DNA from: Halomonas binhaiensis
Lineage (GTDB): Bacteria; Pseudomonadota; Gammaproteobacteria; Pseudomonadales; Halomonadaceae
Assembly: GCF_008329985.2 (NCBI RefSeq)
Contig: NZ_CP038437.2
Coordinates: forward strand, 2,914,001 to 2,978,000
DNA: 64,000 bases
Direction: 5' to 3'
The notes below the pieces were generated by a model. The model was not told the DNA's origin, ran no database searches, and saw nothing but the letters and a program-made list of their open reading frames with translations. Both the position numbers and the translations under genes were made by a program. The first letter of the stretch is position 1, and each line of letters opens with the position of its first letter. This document shows positions 25,929 through 34,247 of this stretch, piece after piece.

Positions 25929-27287
25929 ATGACCAATCCCATTGTTGTACTGGCCAACACGGCAGCTGCCTGGCACAGCCAATGCTTGAATGCAGACGTG
26001 ACCTGGGCGACACGACGCGCTCTCCTCGACTGGTTCGCCACGACACTACCGGGTTGCGTACTTCCACCGACGACACTGCTGTCCGAGGCTTTTGCCGCCA
26101 GCCGCGGCCAGGGCAAGGCCATTTCTTACGTCGATGGTCAAACCGGATCCGCGCGGCACGCGGCCCTCCTGAACGCCACCGCAAGCCATACCGTCGAATT
26201 CGATGACATCTTCAAGGATGGCGGCTATCACCCAGGAAGCCCGACAATTGCCGCCGCCCTGGCCATGGCACAGGACAAGGGAACCTCACTCGAACAGCTG
26301 CACCGCGCCATCATTGCCGGCTACGAGGTTGGCTGCCGGATTTCACTGGCCATTCAGCCCAGCCACTACCGCTACTGGCATACCACCTCGACGGTGGGCA
26401 CTATAGGCGCCGCCGTCTCGACCGCCATGATCCTGGGATGTGACGCAGATCGAATTGCTCATGCCATTGCCCTGTCCAGCAGTTTTGCCGGCGGCCATCA
26501 ACAGAATCTCCAGGGTGAAGGCATGGCCAAGGCCCTCCATCCGGGCCATGCGGCCGACGCAGGGATTCTGGCGGGCCTCGCCGCAGCCAAGGGCGTCACT
26601 GCTTCCCTTGACAGCCTGCATGCGGACAAAGGTTACGCCGCGGCGACTAGCGCGTCGTGCGGTGACTGGGACATAGCGCTCGAGGGTATCGGCGACTGGA
26701 CGCCTATCACTCGCATGACGGTCAAGAACCACGGTTGCTGCGGACACATATTTCCCGCGCTCGATGGGCTGAAGCTTATGCAGGAAAACGATGGATTCGT
26801 ACCCGATGACATCGGCTCGATTCATGTCGAGGGGTACAGCGCCACCTATCAGATGTGCAACCGACCGGAGCCCCGCTCGGCCCAAGAAGCCCGGTTCAGC
26901 ATTCAGTACTGCCTCGCGGCACAATTGCTGCTGGGCGGCGTCCGGCTGGCAGCTTTCACACCAGAGACACTGGCAAGGCAGGAAATTCGCGCTTTGATGC
27001 AGAGAATAACCGTCAGCGAGGATGCAGATCTGGCCTCTGCCTATCCGAAGCAACGCATGGCCAGGTTGCTCGTTCATCTAAAAGACGGCCGGCGAGTCCA
27101 GCATTTCCAGGCAACCCGGAAAGGCGATCCGGAAGACCCACTGTCGGATCAGGAACTGATCGACAAGTTCGACGAGTTGGCTAGGTCCGTCCTCACTTGT
27201 CAGCAGATAGAGGCATTGCGTCGAGACATATTGTACGGAACCGAGCTGCCAGGCTCGGTCGTACCATCGGCTGAAACCCACGCCTGA
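25929..27287 (+). CDS. MmgE/PrpD family protein
   Basis: This 452-residue protein has the MmgE/PrpD pattern: LNATASHTVEFDDIFKDGGYHPG in the first third, GYEVGCRISLAI, and the helical domain with KALHPGHAADAGILAGLAAAKG. CCGHIFPALDGL lies in the middle, and a smaller C-terminal domain follows. The family includes 2-methylcitrate dehydratase and cis-aconitate decarboxylase, which act on branched or tricarboxylic acids. It is 71 bases after the CoA-transferase. Exact reaction unknown. Confidence 0.9.
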   Translation: MTNPIVVLANTAAAWHSQCLNADVTWATRRALLDWFATTLPGCVLPPTTLLSEAFAASRGQGKAISYVDGQTGSARHAALLNATASHTVEFDDIFKDGGYHPGSPTIAAALAMAQDKGTSLEQLHRAIIAGYEVGCRISLAIQPSHYRYWHTTSTVGTIGAAVSTAMILGCDADRIAHAIALSSSFAGGHQQNLQGEGMAKALHPGHAADAGILAGLAAAKGVTASLDSLHADKGYAAATSASCGDWDIALEGIGDWTPITRMTVKNHGCCGHIFPALDGLKLMQENDGFVPDDIGSIHVEGYSATYQMCNRPEPRSAQEARFSIQYCLAAQLLLGGVRLAAFTPETLARQEIRALMQRITVSEDADLASAYPKQRMARLLVHLKDGRRVQHFQATRKGDPEDPLSDQELIDKFDELARSVLTCQQIEALRRDILYGTELPGSVVPSAETHA

Positions 27288-27421
27288 TTCGCAAGCCTGC
27301 ACCCGTCGATTGGCCCGGCATGATCCACTGGGCCAATCACTGCCACCGATACCTCCTTGCTGCACTGATTAACGCACTTCTCTTACCCACTACACGGATA
27401 TTCCATCTGCCAATGGAAAGG

Positions 27422-28474
27422 TTATCCTGAACGCTCGGATTCATATCGACGCGCCACGGCGATAAACCCGTGTATCCCCGGCATGAGAATACAGATCCTC
27501 ACGACCTGGAAAGAGGTGATAATCGCCACATCGTATCCCAGAAATTGCGCGGTCAATGCCATTTCTGTCACTCCTCCGGGGGCGGCACTCAGCACCATTG
27601 TTTCCCAAGGCTGGCCAATCAGCTCGGCGAAGACAATAGCGGTAGCGCTGGTAAAAAGAATAAAGCACAACATCGAGACGATCAGCGCAAGCGTCAGCTT
27701 TCCGCCACCGAAAAAGAGGTCCTTGGTAAACACAGAACCCAGCCAGGTGCCAAGCACCACTTGGGCCCCTGCCAGAACCAGGTATGGATAAGGTGCCACC
27801 TGCAGGCCACTGCTGGATACGACGGCACAGCTCAACAGGGATCCGAAAAAATAGGGGTTTGGCAAGCGTAATATCTTGAACAGAAGCCCACCTGCCAAAG
27901 CGGAAATCGCCAGTAGCGCGACGCCACCCAGATCGAATACATACGCCGAATCAAGCCCTCTAGCGGGATCGCCAGGCCAACCATCGGCTAAATACAACGC
28001 GATAGGAATGAGCACCACAACGCTAGCTATTCTGATGGTTTGTGACAGGACGACCAGACCGAGGTTCAGGCCAAACTTTTCCGCGATAACAACAGCTTCC
28101 ACCGGGCTGGTCGGCATAGTGGCCAGCAGTGCCGTTGGGTAATCGAGCCCAGTAAATCGCCTGAGCAGAACCGACACTCCTACGGCATTCATGCTGGTAA
28201 GAAATGTCAGTCCGACAATGACAGGTGCCATAGTCATGACGATGGCCAACGCATCACTGGTAAAGGCCATACCTACCGTCGAAGCAATGATCATCTGGCC
28301 CAGAGGTCGGGTCTTTGCAGATACTGGTGTCGTTACCAGGCCTGAAACGTATAGCGTGGCTGACAACATGATGGGCCCTATCAAGAACGGCAATGGCATT
28401 CCTATTTCACGAAAAGCCCAGCCTACAGAAGTTGAAGACAAATAAAGCGTCAACAACTTAATCAAATTGGTCAA
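27422..28474 (-). CDS. AbrB family membrane protein (putative transporter/monooxygenase-associated)
   Basis: This 350-residue protein, with about ten hydrophobic segments, is of the AbrB-duplication family: repeated G-x(n)-P-P/GP-x-x-x motifs (ALLATMPTSPVEAVVIAEKFG, LSAAPGGVTEMALTAQFLG) in two homologous halves. The start is a TTG at 28474 with a strong AGGGGG 5-7 bases upstream. It is divergent from nothing in the cluster but follows tctBA on the same strand, 188 bases later. A carboxylate transport role is guessed from context. Confidence 0.83.
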   Translation of the reverse strand: MTNLIKLLTLYLSSTSVGWAFREIGMPLPFLIGPIMLSATLYVSGLVTTPVSAKTRPLGQMIIASTVGMAFTSDALAIVMTMAPVIVGLTFLTSMNAVGVSVLLRRFTGLDYPTALLATMPTSPVEAVVIAEKFGLNLGLVVLSQTIRIASVVVLIPIALYLADGWPGDPARGLDSAYVFDLGGVALLAISALAGGLLFKILRLPNPYFFGSLLSCAVVSSSGLQVAPYPYLVLAGAQVVLGTWLGSVFTKDLFFGGGKLTLALIVSMLCFILFTSATAIVFAELIGQPWETMVLSAAPGGVTEMALTAQFLGYDVAIITSFQVVRICILMPGIHGFIAVARRYESERSG

Positions 28475-28566
28475 TGCGACCCCCTAAGGAATAAATCCAC
28501 CATATGGCAGCACAAATATCGAAGCCAAAGGCGCCAATGCTCGATCACCCATGACACATGAAGGAG

Positions 28567-28615
28567 AAAAAAGAGCCCGCAACAGCAAATCAAAATCGAT
28601 CTGCGGTTACGGGCT
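28567..28615 (-). terminator. rho-independent terminator after tctA
   Basis: On the minus strand, AGCCCGTAAC pairs with GTTGCGGGCT (one G-T), and six T follow after one base. It is 50-100 bases past the tctA stop and should separate tctBA from the AbrB gene. Confidence 0.8.
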
Positions 28616-28662
28616 TGAAACGTCATGGACGGATTAGCCTATATCTCGACAAAATAGCAACA

Positions 28663-30180
28663 TTACTCTTCTTCGTGAGAGACTTTTCGAGCATGTCGAC
28701 GCAGGTTGAATTTCTCGTGTAGAAACCGAACAATCGGCATCGCAAAGGACAGAACTGCAACCGACAGCAGGATCAACGTTAGCGGACTGGTATAGAAGAT
28801 ATCGAGATTTCCATTGGAAATGACCAGTGCGCGACGGAAATTCGTTTCAAGCATTTCGCCCAACACCAGAGCCAGAATGATCGGCGCCAGTGGGATATTG
28901 ACCTTGCGCAGAAGGTAGCCGATAACACCGAATGCCAAGGTGACATACACCGGGAACATCGAGTTTTCGGAGGCGTAGGCTCCCATCAGGCAGATGGCCG
29001 CAACGATTGCCGCAATCGCCGGACGAGGTACATCGGCGACTTTCGCCCAGTACCTGGCCCCCGCCAGGCCGATAAAGACCATCACCGGAACGCTGATCCA
29101 GAGGGAGGCAAAGATCGTGTAGGGAATCTCCGGCTTGGTGGTGAACAGCAAAGGGCCAGGCTGGATGCCGTGTATCATCAGGGCGCCAATCATGATCGCC
29201 GTGGTTGGTGATCCAGGAATGCCCAGCGCCAGCAATGGCGCCAGAGCTCCTGATACCGCCGAATTGTTGGCCGCCTCCGATGCAGCGATGCCCTCTATGC
29301 TGCCCTTTCCGAACTGTTCGGGCGTCTTCGAGGTCTTCTTGGCAACCGCGTAGGAAACAAAGGCAGCGATCGAGGCACCTGCGCCCGGCACGACACCAAT
29401 GACATAGCCAATGAGCGAACTGCGCATCAGATGAAATTTCAACTTGCCGAATGTTTTCAAGGGTACCGCAAGAATACCGCTCATCGGCTGACTCTTGGTC
29501 TTTTCGGACGGCCCCGCCTCGACCATGAAAAGTACCTCGGAAAGCGCGAAGAGCCCCAGCAACACCGGTACCAACGGGAAACCTTCGAAAAATTCGGGGT
29601 GTGAGCTGAAACGGGGAATTCCGGTCTGGTCATCAAGCCCTACAGTCGCAAGTGCAAGGCCAATGCCCATGGCGATACCGCCCTTCAGCGCCGAGCCGCT
29701 GGACAAGGCCGATACAAGGCTCAACCCCACCAGGGCCAACGCAAAATAGGCCGTGGGGCCGAAGTTTAACGCAAATTCGGATAAGGGAACCGCTGTCAGG
29801 AACAACAGGATGGTACTGACGAAAATGCCCATACCCGAAGAAACGATCGAGATGTTCAGCGCGACACCGGCCTTGCCCTGTTGTGTCAGCGGAAAACCGT
29901 CCCAGGATGTGGTCACGGCAGCTGCAGTGCCGGGAGAATTGACAAGTATCGCCGAAATGGCACCGCCGTACTCAGCCGCGGCGTAGAGGGCAACCAACGT
30001 TACGATCGACACCAGAGGATCGAGACTATAGGTAAAGGGAATCAGCAACGCGACACCGAGGCTTGGCCCTAACCCCGGCACTGCCCCAATCATGTATCCG
30101 AGCAACGCACCAACAACCAGCCCGATCGGCACCAACGGATCAGCGAATGCTGAGAAACCAAGCAATATATTCTCAAACAT
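28663..30180 (-). CDS. tctA: tripartite tricarboxylate transporter large permease TctA
   Basis: This 505-residue protein with about 11 membrane helices has the TctA signatures. These are LLGYMIGAVPGLGPSLGVALLIP near residue 25, YGGAISAILVNSPGTAAAV near 70, and a second IGYVIGVVPGAGASIAAFVSYA near residue 260 from the internal duplication. It forms the H+ or Na+-driven channel for TctC-bound carboxylate. Nine bases after tctB; receptor gene lies 4 kb away in the opposite orientation. Confidence 0.95.
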   Translation of the reverse strand: MFENILLGFSAFADPLVPIGLVVGALLGYMIGAVPGLGPSLGVALLIPFTYSLDPLVSIVTLVALYAAAEYGGAISAILVNSPGTAAAVTTSWDGFPLTQQGKAGVALNISIVSSGMGIFVSTILLFLTAVPLSEFALNFGPTAYFALALVGLSLVSALSSGSALKGGIAMGIGLALATVGLDDQTGIPRFSSHPEFFEGFPLVPVLLGLFALSEVLFMVEAGPSEKTKSQPMSGILAVPLKTFGKLKFHLMRSSLIGYVIGVVPGAGASIAAFVSYAVAKKTSKTPEQFGKGSIEGIAASEAANNSAVSGALAPLLALGIPGSPTTAIMIGALMIHGIQPGPLLFTTKPEIPYTIFASLWISVPVMVFIGLAGARYWAKVADVPRPAIAAIVAAICLMGAYASENSMFPVYVTLAFGVIGYLLRKVNIPLAPIILALVLGEMLETNFRRALVISNGNLDIFYTSPLTLILLSVAVLSFAMPIVRFLHEKFNLRRHARKVSHEEE

Positions 30181-30189
30181 GTCGACACC

Positions 30190-30717
30190 TTAAGGAAAAT
30201 AGACACTGAGGACGAGAACGAAAACAGCATAGAGGCCAAGTGCCAAGCTCAGAGGAACAGCAATGAGCTGAAGCGGCCGTCGTTCCCCTACCGCCATCAT
30301 GAGCAAAGCAGACAGGCTCACTATGGCAATGATGACTCCCAGAGCGTCCAGAAAAGCGCCAATACCGCCCAGAACAAACATCGCAATAATGACGGAGACA
30401 GGGCGATTCAGTGACACCAGTACAGGCTCCTTTTCCCTAAATACTTTCCACAGACCTTGGCAGCACATCATAAAAACGGCGACCAGGGTTCCGATGGCTA
30501 TCATCATCGGGAAATCGCCAGCCCCCACTGCCTTGGGGTTTATCGGAGCGGGAAGTTGAGTCGCTTCGTATAGATAGACTGCAACGCCTATCAGCAAAAC
30601 GAGTCCAAACAGCAACTCCAGCCATGCCAAGGGAATCTGTATTGTTCTCTCTTGCCTGCGATGTGTTTTGGCTGACTCCTTCGGCGCGCTTCGAGCCGAT
30701 ACTGTCGACGAATTCAT
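30190..30717 (-). CDS. tctB: tripartite tricarboxylate transporter small permease TctB
   Basis: This 175-residue protein has four hydrophobic segments after a ~25-residue basic N-terminus, and matches TctB in order (LAWLELLFGLVLLIGVAVYL, FPMMIAIGTLVAVFMMC). A start at 30717 is chosen because AGGAGGAC lies a few bases upstream. The frame stays open to 30837 but is not family-like. First gene of the tctBA transcript. Confidence 0.88.
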   Translation of the reverse strand: MNSSTVSARSAPKESAKTHRRQERTIQIPLAWLELLFGLVLLIGVAVYLYEATQLPAPINPKAVGAGDFPMMIAIGTLVAVFMMCCQGLWKVFREKEPVLVSLNRPVSVIIAMFVLGGIGAFLDALGVIIAIVSLSALLMMAVGERRPLQLIAVPLSLALGLYAVFVLVLSVYFP

Positions 30718-31326
30718 TCTGTCCTCCTCAGGACCAGATGCAGGTCCTGCTTGTAACCACTCCAACGCTGGACGTGGACCGATTGTTATTGTGCGAGGCA
30801 ACTGCCTCCCCGATGTACCCTGGCATTCGATGCCCAAGCACCACCGATCGAACGGCTATCCGACGAGACTCAATGCCTCTGAATACGACGCTTACTATGG
30901 CTGAAGGCACATCACTGCTGAACTGAGTATTTATTGGGCCTTAGGCCAGCTTTATGTTGGGCAGAAGAAAAAAGCATCATGGAAGCTTCCTCAAGTTACG
31001 CTCCTGGCCTTTACTACGACTACCTTGATCTTTCTCCCTTCCCAGCTCTTTCCCTCCACCCGCCCCTCCCTCTATCCAGCTCCTTCCCCCTTATCCAGCC
31101 CCTTACTTCTATTCACCCTCTAACTTTTTGTTAGTGCTGGCGGCAGCTTTACTCATTTGCACGCTGAAGACGCAAATTCAAGAATAATTCGCGGGATAAC
31201 GGGATGAACAAACGATGACAAGTGTTCTGTTCCCGATGTGAATTCAGTTTTTTCGGACAATCAACCCGACACCTATCTTTCCAATAACACTCGAATTCGT
31301 TTTACGAAAAGAACAAGAGGCCCACC
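30718..31326. other. gene-free divergent intergenic region with pyrimidine-rich repeat
   Basis: This 609-base interval separates tctB (leftward) from the enoyl-CoA hydratase (rightward) and should hold both promoters. The recognisable structure is the pyrimidine-rich tandem array at 31031-31120. No convincing ORF is seen. Confidence 0.6.
31031..31120. repeat. ~18-bp pyrimidine-rich tandem repeat, five units
   Basis: Degenerate units of 17-19 bases begin at 31031, 31049, 31067, 31084 and 31103. The clearest are TCCCTCTATCCAGCTCC and TTCCCCCTTATCCAGCCCC. The + strand is almost entirely C and T over ~100 bases. Confidence 0.65.
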
Positions 31327-32124
31327 ATGAATCAAGACGCTCTCATCGAATATCAGCAGGAAGATGGTATTGCCATTCTGACACTCAACCGGCCCGAAAA
31401 GCGCAATGCCATGAGTGATGCTATGCGCGCTGAATTGGTGGAACATCTAGCTCACCTTCGGCGCGACCGTAGCATCCGCGCACTGGTCATCACCGGGGCC
31501 GGCAAGGGCTTCTGCGCCGGCGGTGATATCGCCGGCATGAAAACACGCATGGAAGCAGATCCGGCCACGGTTGGATTCAATGGATGGGAACGTCAGCAAG
31601 GCGTGCATCAGGCCGCCAGCATGCTGCTCAACCTGCCGATTCCCACCATCGCGGCGGTCAATGGCGCCGCGGCAGGGCTCGGAGCCGATCTTGCCCTCTC
31701 TTGCGATTTTGTCGTAGCTGCGCGCTCTGCCACCTTCACTTGGGCTTACATCGCCCGCGGCCTGATACCTGATGGCGGCGGCATCTACTTTCTGCCACGC
31801 CGAATTGGTCTGGCACGCGCCAAGGCCCTGATCTTCAGCGGCCGCCGTGTCGATGCCGAAGAAGCCGTCCAGCTCGGTATCGCAGACCAGTTGTGCGAAG
31901 AGAATAGGCTGTTGGCAACCGCCAAGGCTATAGCCGAAGAAATGAGCAGTGGTTCGCGTACTGCTGTCGCCCTGACCAAGTCAATCATCAACCGCAGCTA
32001 TGAGTTGTCAGAGCACCAGGTATTCGCTGAAGGCAGCAAGGCCCAGGGCATCTGTTACACCTCTCAGGAACATCGCGCTTCAGTGCAGTCCTTCCTCGAT
32101 CGCGCCAAGGAGACAGGCAAATGA
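31327..32124 (+). CDS. enoyl-CoA hydratase/isomerase family protein
   Basis: This 265-residue crotonase-fold protein has TLNRPEKRNAMSDAMRAELV near residue 20 and the oxyanion-hole ITGAGKGFCAGGDIAGM near residue 58. VNGAAAGLGADLALSCDFVVA follows, with a C-terminal helical trimerisation region. Crotonases hydrate or isomerise enoyl-CoA esters. It overlaps the next gene by four bases (ATGA) and begins the rightward four-gene beta-oxidation-like operon. Confidence 0.93.
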   Translation: MNQDALIEYQQEDGIAILTLNRPEKRNAMSDAMRAELVEHLAHLRRDRSIRALVITGAGKGFCAGGDIAGMKTRMEADPATVGFNGWERQQGVHQAASMLLNLPIPTIAAVNGAAAGLGADLALSCDFVVAARSATFTWAYIARGLIPDGGGIYFLPRRIGLARAKALIFSGRRVDAEEAVQLGIADQLCEENRLLATAKAIAEEMSSGSRTAVALTKSIINRSYELSEHQVFAEGSKAQGICYTSQEHRASVQSFLDRAKETGK

Positions 32125-34247
32125 AACAGCTCGACGCCCTGCTCAATCCCAGAAGCATCGCCGTCATCGGGGCCTCGGCGGATCCCGGCAAGACATCCGG
32201 TCGTCCGATATCCTACCTGCTCAAGCATGGCTTCAGTGGCGCCATCTATCCGGTCAACCCCAAGGCATCCGAGATCCAGGGCCTAACCTGCTATGCCAGT
32301 ATCGAGGCACTGCCGGAAGCTCCTGATGTCGGCCTGGTGCTGCTCAACGCCAAGCGTAGCGTCGACGCCGTCCGCTCTCTTTCTCAAATGGGCTGCAAGG
32401 CAGCGATCGTTCTTGCCAGTGGCTTTGCCGAGGCGGGTGAAGATGGACAGGACCTGCAGGAAGCACTGAAAGAGGCCGCCGGCGCCATGCGCATTCTCGG
32501 TCCGAACACCATCGGCCTGGTCAACCTGTCCGCGCGGATTCCACTCTCTGCCAGTGGTGCCCTTGAAGTCAGTGACCTGCCCACCGGCCATGTTGCCGTT
32601 GTCTCCCAAAGCGGCGGTATTCTCGGTGCCCTGCTCTCCCGTGCGGCCGGCCGCGGTGTAGGCCTTTCATCGCTGATATCCACCAGCAATGAGGTAGACC
32701 TTGAAGTCAGCGACTTCATCGACTATCTGGTGGACGATGACAATACCCGGGTCATCGCGCTCTACCTGGAAAGTGTGCGCAACCCGAAACGCTTTCGCGA
32801 AGCGGCCATCCGTGCCCGAGACGCCGGCAAGCCGCTGGTGGTGTTCAAGATCGGCCGTTCCGAGGCAGGTGCCAGTGCAGCCAGTTCCCATACTGGCGCG
32901 CTGGCCGGCGAAGACCGTGTTTATGATGCATTCTTCCGTGAACTGGGCGTTATCCGTGCCAACACCTTCGACGAGTTCCTAGACATTCCGGCTGTACTGG
33001 TATCCGGTCGCAAGCTGACCGGCCGCCGCGTAGCCATCCTGACGTCAACTGGCGGTGCCGGAACACTGATCGCCGACAGTCTCGGGATGAATCATTTCGA
33101 CACACCGGCACCTGATGCCAACACCGCCTCGCAATTGCGTGCACTGCAGGGCAACACTCCGACAGCCCTGGATCGCAATCCGATCGATGTGACACTCGCC
33201 GGCCTGCAGCCCGAGCTACTGCGACAGGCAATCCGTACTCTTCTGGCAAGTGATAGCTACGATGCCCTCATCGTGGTCATCGGCTCTTCAGGACTGGCCA
33301 TGCCCGACCTGGTTGTTGGTGCTATCCAGGACTGCCTGGATATCAATGACAAGCCGGTGCTGGCCTACGTCAGCCCCCACGCACCGGATACGCTGAAGCG
33401 TCTGAATCGCGCCGGCATTCCGGGATTCAGTTCTCCGGAAAGCTGCAGTGCTGTGCTTGAGGCCCTGCACTTTACCGGACAACCACTGCCTGGCGGACGG
33501 CCCACTCCCAGTGTCGAATTGCCTGATCTGACCGGCCTGACCGGAGGAGCAATCGATGAGGCCTCAGCCAAGTCATTGTTCAGCCGGACGGGTATCCAGG
33601 TGCCGGCAAGTCGTGTCGTGACTTGCCGCGATGAAGCCGTACAAGCGGCTCGCGAACTGGGGCAACCAGTGGTTCTCAAGGTGCTGGATGCCAACCTGCT
33701 GCACAAGAGTGATATCGGTGGCGTGGCCTTGCATCAGAATGCAGACACCATTGGCGCGCGCTTCGAGCAGATGATCCAGGATGTGGGAAGCCGGATTGAC
33801 CGCCGTCCGGACCGCTTCCTGGTCGAGGCGATGGTCACCGGCGGCCACGAACTGATTCTCGGTGCCAATCGTGATGCCTTGGGTACGGCGATCCTGCTGG
33901 GTGCCGGAGGTGTGACCGCCGAATTATTCAAGGACACCACACTCTGCCTGTTGCCCGAGCAAGGCGGCCTGACGTTGGAACAGGCCAAGACGATGATGCG
34001 GAAACTGACGACCTGGCCACTGCTTGATGGCTACCGTGGTTCTGTTCACTGCGACACAGATGCCCTGGCCCAGGCCATCGTCGACTTCTCGAACCTGATC
34101 GCTGCGCTCGGCGACCGCGTGGTGACCTCTGAAATCAATCCGTTGTTCGTCCTGCCAGAGGGCCATGGTGTCGTGGCGGCTGACGCCGTCCTGGTACTGG
34201 AACAGATGGAGAGTGACAACGTCGAGGGAGAGCGCCGTTATGGCTGA
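32121..34247 (+). CDS. acyl-CoA synthetase (NDP-forming) / acetate-CoA ligase family
   Basis: This 708-residue protein has an N-terminal CoA-binding domain (SIAVIGASADPGKTSGRPIS at ~12-32) and succinyl-CoA-ligase-like central domains. The phosphohistidine is likely in ASSHTGALAGED near residue 255. The C-terminal ATP-grasp domain (VVLKVLDANLLHKSDIGGV) ends near 700. ADP-forming synthetases of this layout convert an acid, CoA and ATP to acyl-CoA, ADP and phosphate. It gives the pathway a second route of CoA activation besides the CaiB-type transferase. Coupled by overlap at both ends. Confidence 0.9.
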   Translation: MKQLDALLNPRSIAVIGASADPGKTSGRPISYLLKHGFSGAIYPVNPKASEIQGLTCYASIEALPEAPDVGLVLLNAKRSVDAVRSLSQMGCKAAIVLASGFAEAGEDGQDLQEALKEAAGAMRILGPNTIGLVNLSARIPLSASGALEVSDLPTGHVAVVSQSGGILGALLSRAAGRGVGLSSLISTSNEVDLEVSDFIDYLVDDDNTRVIALYLESVRNPKRFREAAIRARDAGKPLVVFKIGRSEAGASAASSHTGALAGEDRVYDAFFRELGVIRANTFDEFLDIPAVLVSGRKLTGRRVAILTSTGGAGTLIADSLGMNHFDTPAPDANTASQLRALQGNTPTALDRNPIDVTLAGLQPELLRQAIRTLLASDSYDALIVVIGSSGLAMPDLVVGAIQDCLDINDKPVLAYVSPHAPDTLKRLNRAGIPGFSSPESCSAVLEALHFTGQPLPGGRPTPSVELPDLTGLTGGAIDEASAKSLFSRTGIQVPASRVVTCRDEAVQAARELGQPVVLKVLDANLLHKSDIGGVALHQNADTIGARFEQMIQDVGSRIDRRPDRFLVEAMVTGGHELILGANRDALGTAILLGAGGVTAELFKDTTLCLLPEQGGLTLEQAKTMMRKLTTWPLLDGYRGSVHCDTDALAQAIVDFSNLIAALGDRVVTSEINPLFVLPEGHGVVAADAVLVLEQMESDNVEGERRYG

